NCBI RefSeq assembly: GCF_000805385.1
Contig: NZ_JTJW01000005.1
Location: 806,001 to 870,000, forward strand
Length of the DNA stretch: 64,000 nucleotides
Direction: 5' to 3'
Source: Mycolicibacterium setense
GTDB lineage: Bacteria > Actinomycetota > Actinomycetes > Mycobacteriales > Mycobacteriaceae
Below the pieces are notes generated by a model that was not told the origin of the DNA, did no database searches, and saw only the letters and a program-made list of their open reading frames with translations. This document shows positions 1-10,972 of the stretch, in pieces; the first letter of the stretch is position 1, and each line of letters begins with the position of its first letter. Both the position numbers and the translations under genes were made by a program.

Positions 1-428
1 TGTTCGGTGGCTGGACCGGGGTTGATCTGGCCGAGCTCGGGGCAGACGAACCCCTGAGGTATGTCCAGACCGAAGCCAATCGTTCTGCGCTGGCGTCGTT
101 TACCACGTCGGACCGCAACTGGACGGCGGGCGAGCTGGCTCACGAGGTGGGTCTGGGCGGCCGTGGTCCGGTGGTGGTGGGCTCACCGACCGAGGTTGCC
201 GACGAACTCGAGCGGTGGGTCGATGAGGCCGGTGTCGACGGATTCAACCTGGCCTACGTCACGACGCCGGGCACCTTTGTCGATTTCGCCCGCCTCGTCG
301 TGCCCGAGCTGCGTCGACGTGGCCGGGTGCCCGACCACAGCGAGCCGGTCACCCTCCGCGAGCGGCTCGGCGGCGCCGGGCCGTTACTGGCTCCTGAGCA
401 TCCGGGTGCGGCCTTTCGGTTGACATGA
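1..428 (+). CDS. LLM-class flavin-dependent monooxygenase, C-terminal part
   Basis: The window opens inside this gene; the frame starting at base 3 is open to a TGA at 426-428, about 141 residues. The visible part ends in a (beta/alpha)8-barrel tail of the NtaA/SnaA/DszA branch of the bacterial luciferase-like family: a GSPTEVADELERW segment, then DGFNLAY and a VVPELRRRG helix, the usual C-terminal order in nitrilotriacetate/alkanesulfonate-type monooxygenases. Such enzymes use reduced FMN from a separate reductase to oxidise small organic substrates. The substrate cannot be read from this fragment. The next gene follows after 25 bases on the same strand, so they may be co-transcribed. Confidence 0.8.
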   Translation, partial: FGGWTGVDLAELGADEPLRYVQTEANRSALASFTTSDRNWTAGELAHEVGLGGRGPVVVGSPTEVADELERWVDEAGVDGFNLAYVTTPGTFVDFARLVVPELRRRGRVPDHSEPVTLRERLGGAGPLLAPEHPGAAFRLT

Positions 429-453
429 ACTGCCGTTCAGGTTCGACACTGGT

Positions 454-1152
454 GTGATGAACGCGCAGGATCCAGCCATGGCGCTGCAACCGTTTCCCAC
501 CGACTGGCAGACCGCGCTCGTTCTGGTCGCTCACCCGGATGACCCCGAATACGGGGTCGGCGCGGCGGTGGCGAAGTGGACCTCCGCGGGCAAGGCCGTG
601 CACTACGCGCTGGCGTCGCGGGGCGAGGTCGGTATCGCCGGTATGCCACCGGAGGAGGCCGGGCCGCTGCGGGAAGGCGAGCAGCGACGATCGGCCGCCA
701 TCGTCGGAGTCGACGACGTGGAGTTCTGGGAGTTTCCGGACAGCAACATCCGCGACACCCCGGAGCTGCGGGCGAAGATCGCCGAGACCATCGAGGCGCT
801 GGGGCCTGACGTCGTCATCACGCTGTACAGCGGGCCGAGCTGGGCGCCCGGCGCGCCCAACCAACGCGATCACATCGAGTTCGCCCACGCCGTTGCCGCG
901 GCTTACGACAGCCTCGACGACCCACCGACGTGGCTCTTCGAGAACGGACCGGAGCCCACGCACTGCGAGGTGGTCGACGGCTACACCGAGATCGCGGTGA
1001 ATTCCCTTGCCGCTCATGAGGTTTATCTCACGGTGCTCGATCCGGACACGCCCGTCCTCGAGCAGGCCCGCAAGCAGGTGGAGATGTCGACCCCGGCACT
1101 GCCGGACTTCGGCGAGCGAACCGTCGGCTTCATCCTGAAGCGGCATCGCTGA
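454..1152 (+). CDS. PIG-L family deacetylase
   Basis: 232 residues from a GTG; an ATG one codon later is equally possible. The family signature AHPDD lies at residues 26-30 (H27, D29, D30), and a second histidine-containing motif, RDHIEFAH, follows in the middle of the protein. In MshB and Mca these positions bind the catalytic zinc. The family removes acetyl groups from N-acetylglucosamine-type substrates or cleaves mycothiol conjugates. The protein is shorter than MshB or Mca, so I do not assign the mycothiol pathway. It sits between a monooxygenase and an alcohol dehydrogenase on the same strand, a possible small catabolic or detoxification operon. Confidence 0.82.
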   Translation: MMNAQDPAMALQPFPTDWQTALVLVAHPDDPEYGVGAAVAKWTSAGKAVHYALASRGEVGIAGMPPEEAGPLREGEQRRSAAIVGVDDVEFWEFPDSNIRDTPELRAKIAETIEALGPDVVITLYSGPSWAPGAPNQRDHIEFAHAVAAAYDSLDDPPTWLFENGPEPTHCEVVDGYTEIAVNSLAAHEVYLTVLDPDTPVLEQARKQVEMSTPALPDFGERTVGFILKRHR

Positions 1153-1182
1153 TCCGGGGGCCGTCGGCCTACCATCGCAACT

Positions 1183-2229
1183 GTGCGTGCTGTGATGTAT
1201 TCCGAGGTCGGCGTGTTGCCCGCCGTGGCCGAGGTGCCCGACCCCGCGTGTCCCGACGAGGGAGTGGTGGTCGAGGTTGCGGCCACCGGTGTGTGCCGGT
1301 CCGACTGGCACGCCTGGCGGGGTCACGATCCGGTCGAGTTGCCGATCATCCCCGGGCATGAGTTCGCCGGCACCATCGTGGCCGTCGGTGCCGGAGTATC
1401 GGGCTGGCAGGTGGGCGACCGCGTGACGGCCCCCTTCGTGCTGGGCTGCGGGCGCTGCGAATTCTGCCTGGCCGGTGACGCCCAGGTGTGTCCCGATCAG
1501 TTGCAGCCTGGCTTCACTTTGCCGGGATCGTTCGCACAACGGGTCGCGGTGCCACGAGCTGAGGCGAACCTCGTCCGGCTTCCCGATAACGTCTCGTTCG
1601 TCGCGGCGGCGTCCTTGGGGTGCCGGTTCGCGACGTCCTTCCGCGCCGTTGTCACCCACGGCGCCGTGCAGCCGGGGCAATGGGTGGCGGTCCATGGTTG
1701 CGGCGGAGTCGGACTGTCGGCGGTGATGACCGCAAAAGCGTTCGGCGCCAAGGTTGTTGCGGTCGACGTGAGCGCCGATGCGTTGGCGGCGGCCGCTCGA
1801 CTTGGGGCCGATGAGATCATCAACGGTACCGAGAGCGCCGATGTCGCAACCGAAGTGATCGATCGCACCAGTGGCGGCGTACACATCGGGGTCGATGCCA
1901 TCGGGCATCCGTCCGTGGCAGTGGCTTCGATCTGTTCGCTGCGTCGTCGCGGCCGGCACATCCAAGCGGGTCTTCTGCTCGGCGACGCGGCGCAGACCGC
2001 CTTCCCGATGGACCGGGTGATCGCACAGGAACTTTCGATCCTGGGGTCGCACGGCATGCCGGCCGTCGACTATCCGGCGATGCTCGGCCTCGTCGCTTCC
2101 GGTGCGCTGCAGCCGGAGCTGTTGGTCACCCGGCGAGTGGGGCTGGACGACGCCGGCGCGGCGTTGGCCGCCATGGATGTGCCCGCCGGATCTGGGATGA
2201 CGATCATCGAGCCCAGCCAGAACGGCTAA
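1183..2229 (+). CDS. zinc-dependent alcohol dehydrogenase (MDR family)
   Basis: 348 residues, GTG start 30 bases after the PIG-L gene. The N-terminal GroES-like domain has the catalytic zinc site (C38, H59, E60 in GHEFAGT) and the four-cysteine structural zinc lobe at C89, C92, C95 and C103. A Rossmann domain follows with the GCGGVGLSAV nucleotide-binding turn. It should oxidise alcohols or reduce aldehydes with NAD(P); the substrate is unknown. The 3' end overlaps the convergent crotonase gene by 4 bases. Confidence 0.9.
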   Translation: MRAVMYSEVGVLPAVAEVPDPACPDEGVVVEVAATGVCRSDWHAWRGHDPVELPIIPGHEFAGTIVAVGAGVSGWQVGDRVTAPFVLGCGRCEFCLAGDAQVCPDQLQPGFTLPGSFAQRVAVPRAEANLVRLPDNVSFVAAASLGCRFATSFRAVVTHGAVQPGQWVAVHGCGGVGLSAVMTAKAFGAKVVAVDVSADALAAAARLGADEIINGTESADVATEVIDRTSGGVHIGVDAIGHPSVAVASICSLRRRGRHIQAGLLLGDAAQTAFPMDRVIAQELSILGSHGMPAVDYPAMLGLVASGALQPELLVTRRVGLDDAGAALAAMDVPAGSGMTIIEPSQNG

Positions 2230-2993
2230 CCGTCGATCTGGCCTCGGTTCCGTTGAGCCACAGCGCGATAACGGTCACCGAGTCCGTCGAGGTCGCGCGT
2301 CTGCGCGCCGGCGATCGCCTGCTCGGCGGCCAGCGCCGGACCGATGACCGGCTCGCTTCCTCGGGTGTAGATCTCCTTGAGCCCGGACATGATCGGGCCG
2401 GGCACTTCGGCGATGTGCCCGGCCAGTTCCAGCGCCCGGCCCAACAGGCGTTCATGTGCGACCACTTCGGTGACCAGGCCCAGGCGTTCGGCGTGGGCGG
2501 CGTCGATGACTTCGCCGGTCATCGACAGCCTGCGTGCCATCGCGGCGCCGACCACGTGGGGCAGCCGTGCTGTCATCCCGCCGCCGGGCAGGATGCCGAC
2601 GCGGGCGTGGGTGTCGGCGAACACCGCGCGCTCGGAGGCGATCAGGAAGTCGCAGCCCAGCGCCATCTCCAGCCCGCCGGTGAACGTCGCACCGTTGATC
2701 GCCCCGATGATCGGCGTGCGGAGTTCGCCCGTCTTGGTGATGCAGTTGTGCGACTGAAATTTCTCGAAATATCCCATTCCCAGCGACTGCGCCTCTTTGA
2801 GGTCGACACCCGCGCAGAAGGCCGGATCGGCGCCGGTCAGGACTATGGCGCGCACCGCCTCGTCGGCATCGGCGCCGTCCAGCGCTCCGTAGAGTTCCTC
2901 GATCAGCTCACGACCCAGCGCATTGCGCGACTGCGGGCGATTGAGGGTGAGCACGCGAACCGCGCCGTGGTCGGCGATGAGGACGGTCGTCAT
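2226..2993 (-). CDS. enoyl-CoA hydratase/isomerase (crotonase) family protein
   Basis: 255 residues, ATG start. Crotonase fold with the oxyanion-hole segments FCAGVDLKE and INGATFTGGLEMALGCD; the first catalytic glutamate is present in GGLEMAL. The second catalytic position, Glu in classical hydratases (QPEILLG context), falls in FADTHARVG, where it seems to be histidine. The enzyme may therefore do isomerase, hydrolase or another crotonase chemistry rather than standard enoyl-CoA hydration. It reads away from the nuo operon end and converges with the alcohol dehydrogenase. Confidence 0.85.
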   Translation of the reverse strand: MTTVLIADHGAVRVLTLNRPQSRNALGRELIEELYGALDGADADEAVRAIVLTGADPAFCAGVDLKEAQSLGMGYFEKFQSHNCITKTGELRTPIIGAINGATFTGGLEMALGCDFLIASERAVFADTHARVGILPGGGMTARLPHVVGAAMARRLSMTGEVIDAAHAERLGLVTEVVAHERLLGRALELAGHIAEVPGPIMSGLKEIYTRGSEPVIGPALAAEQAIAGAQTRDLDGLGDRYRAVAQRNRGQIDG

Positions 2994-3012
2994 GGGATCA
3001 ATCTAGCCTGCG

Positions 3013-3070
3013 CGAGCAGACACAGAATCGCATGAAACTGCACTTGGTAATGCGATTCTCCGTCTGCTCG
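3013..3070. repeat. long interrupted palindrome after nuoN
   Basis: Two 21-base arms (3013-3033 and 3050-3070) are inverted copies of each other with only two central mismatches, separated by 16 bases. The element sits in the 87-bp gap between the nuoN stop and the crotonase start, both on the minus strand. As RNA it would form a strong hairpin just after nuoN, so a role in 3'-end formation of the nuo message is plausible, though no U-tract follows. Short palindromes of this style are scattered in mycobacterial genomes, so it may also be a dispersed repeat. Confidence 0.7.
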
Positions 3071-3080
3071 TGGGAAATCG

Positions 3081-4646
3081 TCAGCGCAGGAAGGTCTCGG
3101 CGTTGTTGGCCAGATCCAGCAACGGCTGCGGCAGCGCGCCGAGCGCGAAGGTGATGGCCGCGGTGACGGTGATGACGGCGGTGGACAACCCGCTGGGGAC
3201 GACGACCTCGGGGGCGTCCTCGGGTGGGTCGGTGAAGAACATCAGCACGATCACCCGCACGTAGAAGTAGGCCGCGACCGCACTGGCGACGACGCCGACG
3301 ACCACCAGCGGGATCGCGCCGCCCTCACCCGCAGCCTTGAACACCGCGAACTTGCTGACGAATCCGCTGGTCAGCGGAATCCCGGCGAACGCCAGCAGGA
3401 ACAGCGAAAACACCACGCCGACAATCGGATACCGTCTGCCCAGGCCGGCCCACTGGGCCATCGCGGTGGCCTCCTCACCGGAAGCGTTTCGCACCAGGCC
3501 GACGACCGCGAACGCGCCCAGCGTGCTGAATCCGTACGCGAACAGGTAGAACAGCGTCGAGGACACCCCGGCCGGATTCGCGGCGATCACACCGGTGAGG
3601 ATGAACCCCGAATGTGCCACCGCGGAGTAGGCCAGCATGCGTTTGACGTCGGTCTGGGTGACGGCGGTGATGGTGCCGACCACCATGGTCAGGATCGCGA
3701 TGGCCCACAGGACCGGCCGCCAATCGTCACGCAACTGCGGCAGCGCGACGTAGAAGATGCGCAGCATCGCGCCGAACGCGGCGATCTTGGTGGCCGCCGC
3801 CATGAACGCGGTGATCGCAGTGGGCGCGCCCTGGTACACATCCGGGATCCACGAATGGAACGGCACGGCACCGACTTTGAACAGCACCCCGACCAGCAAC
3901 AGGGCGATTCCGATCAGTGCCAGCGGGATGTTGGGCTCCTTGGTGACGACGGCGTTGGCGATCCCGTTGAGGTCCAGGGTGCCGGCATAGCCGTACAGCA
4001 TCGCTGCGCCGTACAGGAAGAACGCCGACGAGAACGCGCCCAGCAGAAAGTACTTCAAGGATGCTTCCTGCGACAGCAACCGCCGGCGACGGGCCAGCCC
4101 GCAGAGCAGATACAGCGGTAGCGAGAGCACTTCCAGCGCGATGAACATGGTCAGCAGATCGTCGGCGGCCGGGAACAGCAGCATGCCGCCGATGGCGAAC
4201 ATGGTCAGCGGGAAGACCTCGGTCTGCATCACACCGGTCTTCGTGGCCAGCTGCTCGGCCACACTTCCCGGCACCGCCGACGCCTGAGGTGTGAAGCCGT
4301 CCAGACCGCGTGGACCACCGGAAGTTTCGGTCGCGGACTGGCGTTCGGCGATGAGCAGGATGCCCAGAATGCCGACGAGGGCGATGGTGCCCTGCAGGAA
4401 CAGCGCGGGGGCATCGAGCACCACAGAGCCCAACACCGCGGGTCGGCCGGGCGTGCCGTGCAGGTCCCGGGCCAGCAGCACGACCGCCACCACGGAGGCC
4501 ACCAGCCCGCCCAGCGCGAGAGTGACCTGCACCCCGTAACGCGCCGGCCGGGGCAGGAAGGCCTCGACCAGCACACCGGCCACCGCCACCCCGAACACGA
4601 TCAGCATGGGGGAGAGCAGGGCGTACTCGATGCTCGGCGTCACCAT
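3081..4646 (-). CDS. nuoN: NADH-quinone oxidoreductase subunit N
   Basis: 521 residues, last gene of the complex I operon. A polytopic membrane protein of the Mrp-antiporter-like family; the core segment with LEVLSLPLYLLCGLARR and the VPFHSWIPDVYQGAP motif is typical of NuoN. It forms one of the three antiporter-like proton channels of the membrane arm. Residues about 95-125 form a hydrophilic insert between membrane helices, as seen in actinobacterial NuoN. It starts 2 bases after nuoM stops, so translation is likely coupled. A large palindrome follows the gene. Confidence 0.96.
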   Translation of the reverse strand: MVTPSIEYALLSPMLIVFGVAVAGVLVEAFLPRPARYGVQVTLALGGLVASVVAVVLLARDLHGTPGRPAVLGSVVLDAPALFLQGTIALVGILGILLIAERQSATETSGGPRGLDGFTPQASAVPGSVAEQLATKTGVMQTEVFPLTMFAIGGMLLFPAADDLLTMFIALEVLSLPLYLLCGLARRRRLLSQEASLKYFLLGAFSSAFFLYGAAMLYGYAGTLDLNGIANAVVTKEPNIPLALIGIALLLVGVLFKVGAVPFHSWIPDVYQGAPTAITAFMAAATKIAAFGAMLRIFYVALPQLRDDWRPVLWAIAILTMVVGTITAVTQTDVKRMLAYSAVAHSGFILTGVIAANPAGVSSTLFYLFAYGFSTLGAFAVVGLVRNASGEEATAMAQWAGLGRRYPIVGVVFSLFLLAFAGIPLTSGFVSKFAVFKAAGEGGAIPLVVVGVVASAVAAYFYVRVIVLMFFTDPPEDAPEVVVPSGLSTAVITVTAAITFALGALPQPLLDLANNAETFLR

Positions 4647-4648
4647 GA

Positions 4649-6237
4649 TCAGCGGCCCCCCTCGGCGATGGTCGGTGGTGCGCTCGGTGCCGGATCGGTC
4701 TGTCCGATGGTGGTCAGGGTGTGTTGCACGGCCGGATTGATCACGTCCAGTGCGGGTTTGGGATAGATGCCCAACACCAGCAGCAGCGCGATCAGAGGTG
4801 CCACCACCACGAGTTCTCGCGGCACCAGGTCACGCACCTTGTGCTCGCCGTCGACCAGATCGTCGCGGACCGGACCTGTCATCATCCGCTGATACATCCA
4901 CAAGATGTACACCGCCGACAGCACCAAGGCGGTGGCGGCGAACACCGCGACCACCGGGTAGCGCGTGAATGTGCCGATGAGAACCAGGAATTCGCTGATG
5001 AAGGGCGCCAGACCCGGCAACGACAACGTCGCCAGGCCGGCCACCAGGAACGTACCGGCGAGAACCGGAGCCACCTTCTGCACGCCGCCGTAGGCGTCGA
5101 TCAACCGGGAACCGCGTCGCGTCACCAGGAATCCGGCGATCAGGAACAGGGCAGCCGTGGAGATGCCGTGATTGACCATGTACAGCGTCGACCCGGCCTG
5201 GCCCTGGCTGGTCATCACGAAAATACCCAGAATGATGAAACCGAAGTGCGATATCGAGGTGTAGGCGATCAATCGCATCACGTCGGTCTGCCCGATCGCC
5301 AGCACGGCACCGTAGGCGATGCCGATCACCGCGAGGGTGATCACCAGCGGCCGGAAATACGTTGATGCGTCTGGGAACAGCGGCAGGCAGTAGCGCAGCA
5401 TGCCGAACGTGCCAACCTTGTCCATGATCGCCATCATCAGCACCGCACTGGCCGGCGTGGCCTGCACCGCCGCATCGGGCAGCCAACGGTGGAATGGCCA
5501 CAGTGGGGCCTTGACGGCGAACGCGAACATGAAGCCCAGGAACAGCAGGTTGGCCACCGCTGGGTTGATCACGAACTCGCCGGAGGAGGCCGCGGCGACG
5601 ATCGCGCGGAAATCGAACGTCCCGGACGGGAACGCGTCGCTGCCGGCGGTGACCACGTACAGGCCGATCACCGCGGCGAGCATGACCAGACCGCCGAACA
5701 GGTTGTACAGCAGGAACTTTACCGCCGCCTTGGAGGACTCACCACGGTCTCTTCCATACCCGCCGATCAAGAAGTACATCGGGATCAGCATGGCTTCGAA
5801 GAACACGTAGAACAGCAGGATGTCCAGCGCCACCAGGGACATGAACACCATGCCCTCCACGGCCAGGGTCAAGGCCAGGTAGGCCTGCACGCCCCGGCCG
5901 CCGAGCCCGGTCTGATGGGTGGCGTCGTTCCAGCCCGCGACGATCAGCAGCGGCAGCAGCACCGCGGTGAGAACCACCAGGGCCAAGGCGATTCCGTCGA
6001 CCCCGAGGATGTAGCCCGTCCCGAATGACGGGATCCAGCGGTGCGATTCGACGAACTGAAACTGCTCGCCGGCTGGCTCGAAGCCGACGGCGATCGCCCC
6101 TGCCAGCCCAAGCGCAGCCAACGAGATCGCCAGTGCCAGCCATTTCGCCAGCGTCCGTTGCGCGGCCGGGAGCAGCATCACCACGGCGGCTCCCACCGTC
6201 GGGACAGCCCACAACGCCGTCAGCCACGGAAATGAGC

Positions 6238-6241
<4 letters not shown>
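4649..6241 (-). CDS. nuoM: NADH-quinone oxidoreductase subunit M
   Basis: 530 residues. The GTG start at 6241 is chosen because it overlaps the nuoL stop as GTGA and gives the normal N-terminus ([11 protein letters not shown]); the frame stays open further upstream only because it shadows nuoL. Antiporter-like membrane subunit with the [17 protein letters not shown] helix carrying the key glutamate and the [15 protein letters not shown] loop, diagnostic for NuoM. It is a proton-translocating subunit of the membrane arm of complex I. Confidence 0.96.
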
Positions 6242-8130
<1,889 letters not shown>

Positions 8131-8137
8131 GTTGCCC

Positions 8138-8437
8138 TTAGTGCTTCAGCAGGCTGGCGTCGTCGACCGAGGCCGAATGGCGGGCACGGAAGATCGTCAT
8201 GATGATGGCGAGGCCGATCACCACTTCGCAGGCGGCCACCACCATGGTGAAGAACGCCACCACCTGGCCATCGAGCTGACCGTGCATGCGGGAGAATGCC
8301 ACGAATGCCAAGTTGGCGGCGTTGAGCATGAGCTCGACGCACATGAACATGACGATCGCGTTGCGGCGCAACAGCACTCCCGATGCGCCGATGGTGAACA
8401 ACAGCGCCGACAGATACAGGTAGTTATCGGGGTTCAT
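8138..8437 (-). CDS. nuoK: NADH-quinone oxidoreductase subunit K
   Basis: 99 residues with three predicted membrane helices, the usual NuoK length. Two intramembrane glutamates needed for proton transfer in the family are present: E35 in [12 protein letters not shown] and E71 in [11 protein letters not shown]. The ATG follows directly on the nuoJ TGA, with no spacer, which suggests translational coupling. Confidence 0.96.
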   Translation of the reverse strand: MNPDNYLYLSALLFTIGASGVLLRRNAIVMFMCVELMLNAANLAFVAFSRMHGQLDGQVVAFFTMVVAACEVVIGLAIIMTIFRARHSASVDDASLLKH

Positions 8438-9226
8438 TCACTCGACCTCCCTGCCCGAGTTACTCATGCTGCGTGGGGGAAGAATCGCGCTGACCGACGA
8501 CGCCGCATCGGAGCCATCGGGAAGCCGTGCGGGGACGTCGACGGCGTTGTGCCGGGCGTAGACGCCGGGGTTCGGCATCGGGGTGGGGTGGCCACCGGCC
8601 TGGAACCGTTCGACGGCCAGTTCACGCTGAGTTTTGCGGCGCTCGAAGCGTTCCCGGTGTGCGAGCACCATCGCACCGAGCGCCGCAGTGATCAGCAGTG
8701 TGCTGGTAAGTTCGAACGCCCACAGGTACCGGGTGAAGATCAGCGCTGCGAGCCCTTCCACGTTGCCGCCGCTGTTTGCCTGTGCCAGCCCGGTGAATCC
8801 GTTCACCGATACGCTGCCGATCCCGGCGATCAGCAGGATGCCGAATCCGGTGCCCGCGGCGAGCGCGGCAAGACGTTGTCCGCGTAGCGTTTCGGTGAAC
8901 GATTCGGACAGGTCGACACCGATCAGCATCAGTACGAACAGGAACAGCATCATCACCGCTCCGGTGTAGACCACCACCTGTACCACGCCCAGGAACAGGG
9001 CGTCCTGTGCGATGTAGAGCACCGCCAGCGAGATCATGGTGCAGGCCAGGAACACCGCGGAGTACACCGCCTTCGGTGCGGCCACCACGCCGATGGCGCC
9101 GAGCACCGCGACGGTCCCCAGGATCCAGAACAACACGGCTTCGGATGTCGAGGTGTGCGCGGCGGTGTTTCCCGCGGCGAGCCGCGAAGTGTGCTCAGCG
9201 GCGAGCAGCATGACCTCCGGACTCAC
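8438..9226 (-). CDS. nuoJ: NADH-quinone oxidoreductase subunit J
   Basis: 262 residues; longer than E. coli NuoJ because of a hydrophilic C-terminal extension of roughly 80 residues rich in Pro, Arg and Ala, as in other mycobacteria. The first part has five hydrophobic helices, including the conserved [19 protein letters not shown] segment with the pi-bulge helix TM3. The start codon GTG overlaps the nuoI stop by 4 bases. Structural/proton-path subunit of the complex I membrane arm. Confidence 0.95.
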   Translation of the reverse strand: MSPEVMLLAAEHTSRLAAGNTAAHTSTSEAVLFWILGTVAVLGAIGVVAAPKAVYSAVFLACTMISLAVLYIAQDALFLGVVQVVVYTGAVMMLFLFVLMLIGVDLSESFTETLRGQRLAALAAGTGFGILLIAGIGSVSVNGFTGLAQANSGGNVEGLAALIFTRYLWAFELTSTLLITAALGAMVLAHRERFERRKTQRELAVERFQAGGHPTPMPNPGVYARHNAVDVPARLPDGSDAASSVSAILPPRSMSNSGREVE

Positions 9227-9756
9227 GGGACGTCCTCGGTGAGCGGTGTGATCCGGCCCAGGTAGTAATCGTCGTCGGTGCTGCCCGGTGCCATGTCGTG
9301 CGGCGGTGCCTGCATGCCGGGTTGCATTGGGGCCAGCAATTTGTCCTTGCCCCAGATCAGATCCGCCCGGTTGTCGTCGGCCATCTCATATTCGTTTGTC
9401 ATGGTCAGGGCGCGAGTCGGGCAGGCCTCGATGCACAGTCCGCAGCCGATGCAGCGCAGGTAGTTGATCTGGTACACCCGGCCGTAGCGCTCACCCGGCG
9501 AGAAGCGTTGTGCCTCGGTGTTGTCGGCGCCTTCGACGAAGATGGCGTCGGCGGGGCAGGCCCAGGCGCACAGTTCGCACCCGATGCACTTCTCGAGGCC
9601 GTCGGGGTAGCGATTGAGTTGGTGCCGGCCGTGATAGCGCGGTGCGACGGGGCCGGGCTTCTCCGGATATTGTTCGGTGAGTGTCTTTTTGAACATCGAG
9701 CTGAAGGTGACCCCGAACCCGGCCAGGGCGTCGAGAAACTTGGGCTTCTTAGACAT
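9223..9756 (-). CDS. nuoI: NADH-quinone oxidoreductase subunit I (2x[4Fe-4S])
   Basis: 177 residues from the ATG at 9756, which gives the standard N-terminus [10 protein letters not shown]; it overlaps the nuoH end by 8 bases. Two ferredoxin-type motifs are intact: C57, C60, C63, C67 and C102, C105, C108, C112. Each motif supplies three ligands to one [4Fe-4S] cluster and one to the other (clusters N6a/N6b), carrying electrons to cluster N2 in NuoB. The C-terminus is polar and extended compared with E. coli. Confidence 0.97.
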   Translation of the reverse strand: MSKKPKFLDALAGFGVTFSSMFKKTLTEQYPEKPGPVAPRYHGRHQLNRYPDGLEKCIGCELCAWACPADAIFVEGADNTEAQRFSPGERYGRVYQINYLRCIGCGLCIEACPTRALTMTNEYEMADDNRADLIWGKDKLLAPMQPGMQAPPHDMAPGSTDDDYYLGRITPLTEDVP

Positions 9757-10972
9757 CGAGAGCCTCCTTGCTGACGTTCGGCAGTGGGGGCACCGGATAG
9801 GCGCCGACACTCTGCTCCGGGATCGGCTGAACGGTTCTGCCTCGCATGGATTTCCACAGCGCGGCGGCCAGTACCGCCACGACCGCGACCGCGGCGGTCA
9901 CCAAACCGGTGGCCCAGTTGTGGTAGCCCTGCTCGCGCAGGCTGTGGGTGATCGCGACGACCATGATCCACACCAGCGACACCGGGATGAGCACTTTCCA
10001 GCCCAATGCCATGAACTGGTCGTAGCGGAGCCGGGGGAGGGTGGCCCGCAGCCAGAAGTACATGAACATGAACGTCCACACCTTGGCGGTGAACCACAGC
10101 AGCGGCCACCAGCCGCTGTTGGCACCGTCGATGAGGTTGAACGGGAACGGCGCATGCCAGCCGCCGAGGAACATGGTGGTGGCCAGCGCGGAGACGGTGG
10201 TCATGTTGACGTACTCGGCGAGCATGAACATCGCGAACTTCAGTGACGAGTACTCGGTGTGGAATCCGCCGACCAGCTCACCCTCGGCCTCGGGCAGATC
10301 GAAAGGCGCCCGGTTGGTTTCGCCGACCATCGAGGTCACGTAGACGATGAACGAGGGCAGCAGCAGGAAGACATACCAGGTGCGATCCTGCGCCGCGACG
10401 ATGCCTGAGGTGGACATGGTGCCGGCGTAGAGGAACACCGCAGCGAACGACAAGGCCATCGCGATCTCGTACGAGATCACCTGGGCGCTGGAGCGCAGGC
10501 CGCCCAGCAGCGGGTAGGTGGATCCGGATGCCCAGCCGGCCAACACGATGCCGTACACCCCGATCGAGGTGACAGCCAGGATGTAGAGCACCGCCACGGG
10601 CAGGTCGGTCAATTGCAGTGCGGTGCGGTGACCGAACACCGAGACCTCGCCGCCCATCGGGATCACCGCGAAGGCCATGAACGCCGGGATCACCGAGATG
10701 ATGGGCGCCAGAAGGTAAATGGGCCTGTCTATGCCGGCCGGGGTGAGGCCTTCCTTGAGGGCGAGTTTCACGCCGTCGGCCAACGACTGCAGCAGACCCC
10801 ATGGGCCGACCCGGTTGGGTCCGGGCCGCATCTGCATGCGGCCCAGCACCTTACGTTCGATCAGGATCGCCGCCAGCACCGTCAACAGCAGGAAGACGAA
10901 CACCCCGAGGGCTTTGGCCAAGATCAGCCACCACGGGTCATGACCGAACAGGGTGGGGTCGGGATAGGTCAT
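9749..10972 (-). CDS. nuoH: NADH-quinone oxidoreductase subunit H
   Basis: 407 residues from the ATG at 10972, which overlaps the nuoG stop as ATGA. Multi-spanning membrane subunit that forms the quinone entry chamber; the highly conserved loop [16 protein letters not shown] near residue 50 and the later [15 protein letters not shown] loop are intact. The C-terminal 40 residues after the last helix are Pro/Val-rich and specific to actinobacterial homologues. Confidence 0.97.
   Translation of the reverse strand: MTYPDPTLFGHDPWWLILAKALGVFVFLLLTVLAAILIERKVLGRMQMRPGPNRVGPWGLLQSLADGVKLALKEGLTPAGIDRPIYLLAPIISVIPAFMAFAVIPMGGEVSVFGHRTALQLTDLPVAVLYILAVTSIGVYGIVLAGWASGSTYPLLGGLRSSAQVISYEIAMALSFAAVFLYAGTMSTSGIVAAQDRTWYVFLLLPSFIVYVTSMVGETNRAPFDLPEAEGELVGGFHTEYSSLKFAMFMLAEYVNMTTVSALATTMFLGGWHAPFPFNLIDGANSGWWPLLWFTAKVWTFMFMYFWLRATLPRLRYDQFMALGWKVLIPVSLVWIMVVAITHSLREQGYHNWATGLVTAAVAVVAVLAAALWKSMRGRTVQPIPEQSVGAYPVPPLPNVSKEALDV

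Noticed and set aside
349-2052. A 567-codon open frame on the minus strand across the deacetylase and dehydrogenase genes
   Set aside because: Opposite two well-supported genes with intact motifs; its own product has no recognisable fold.
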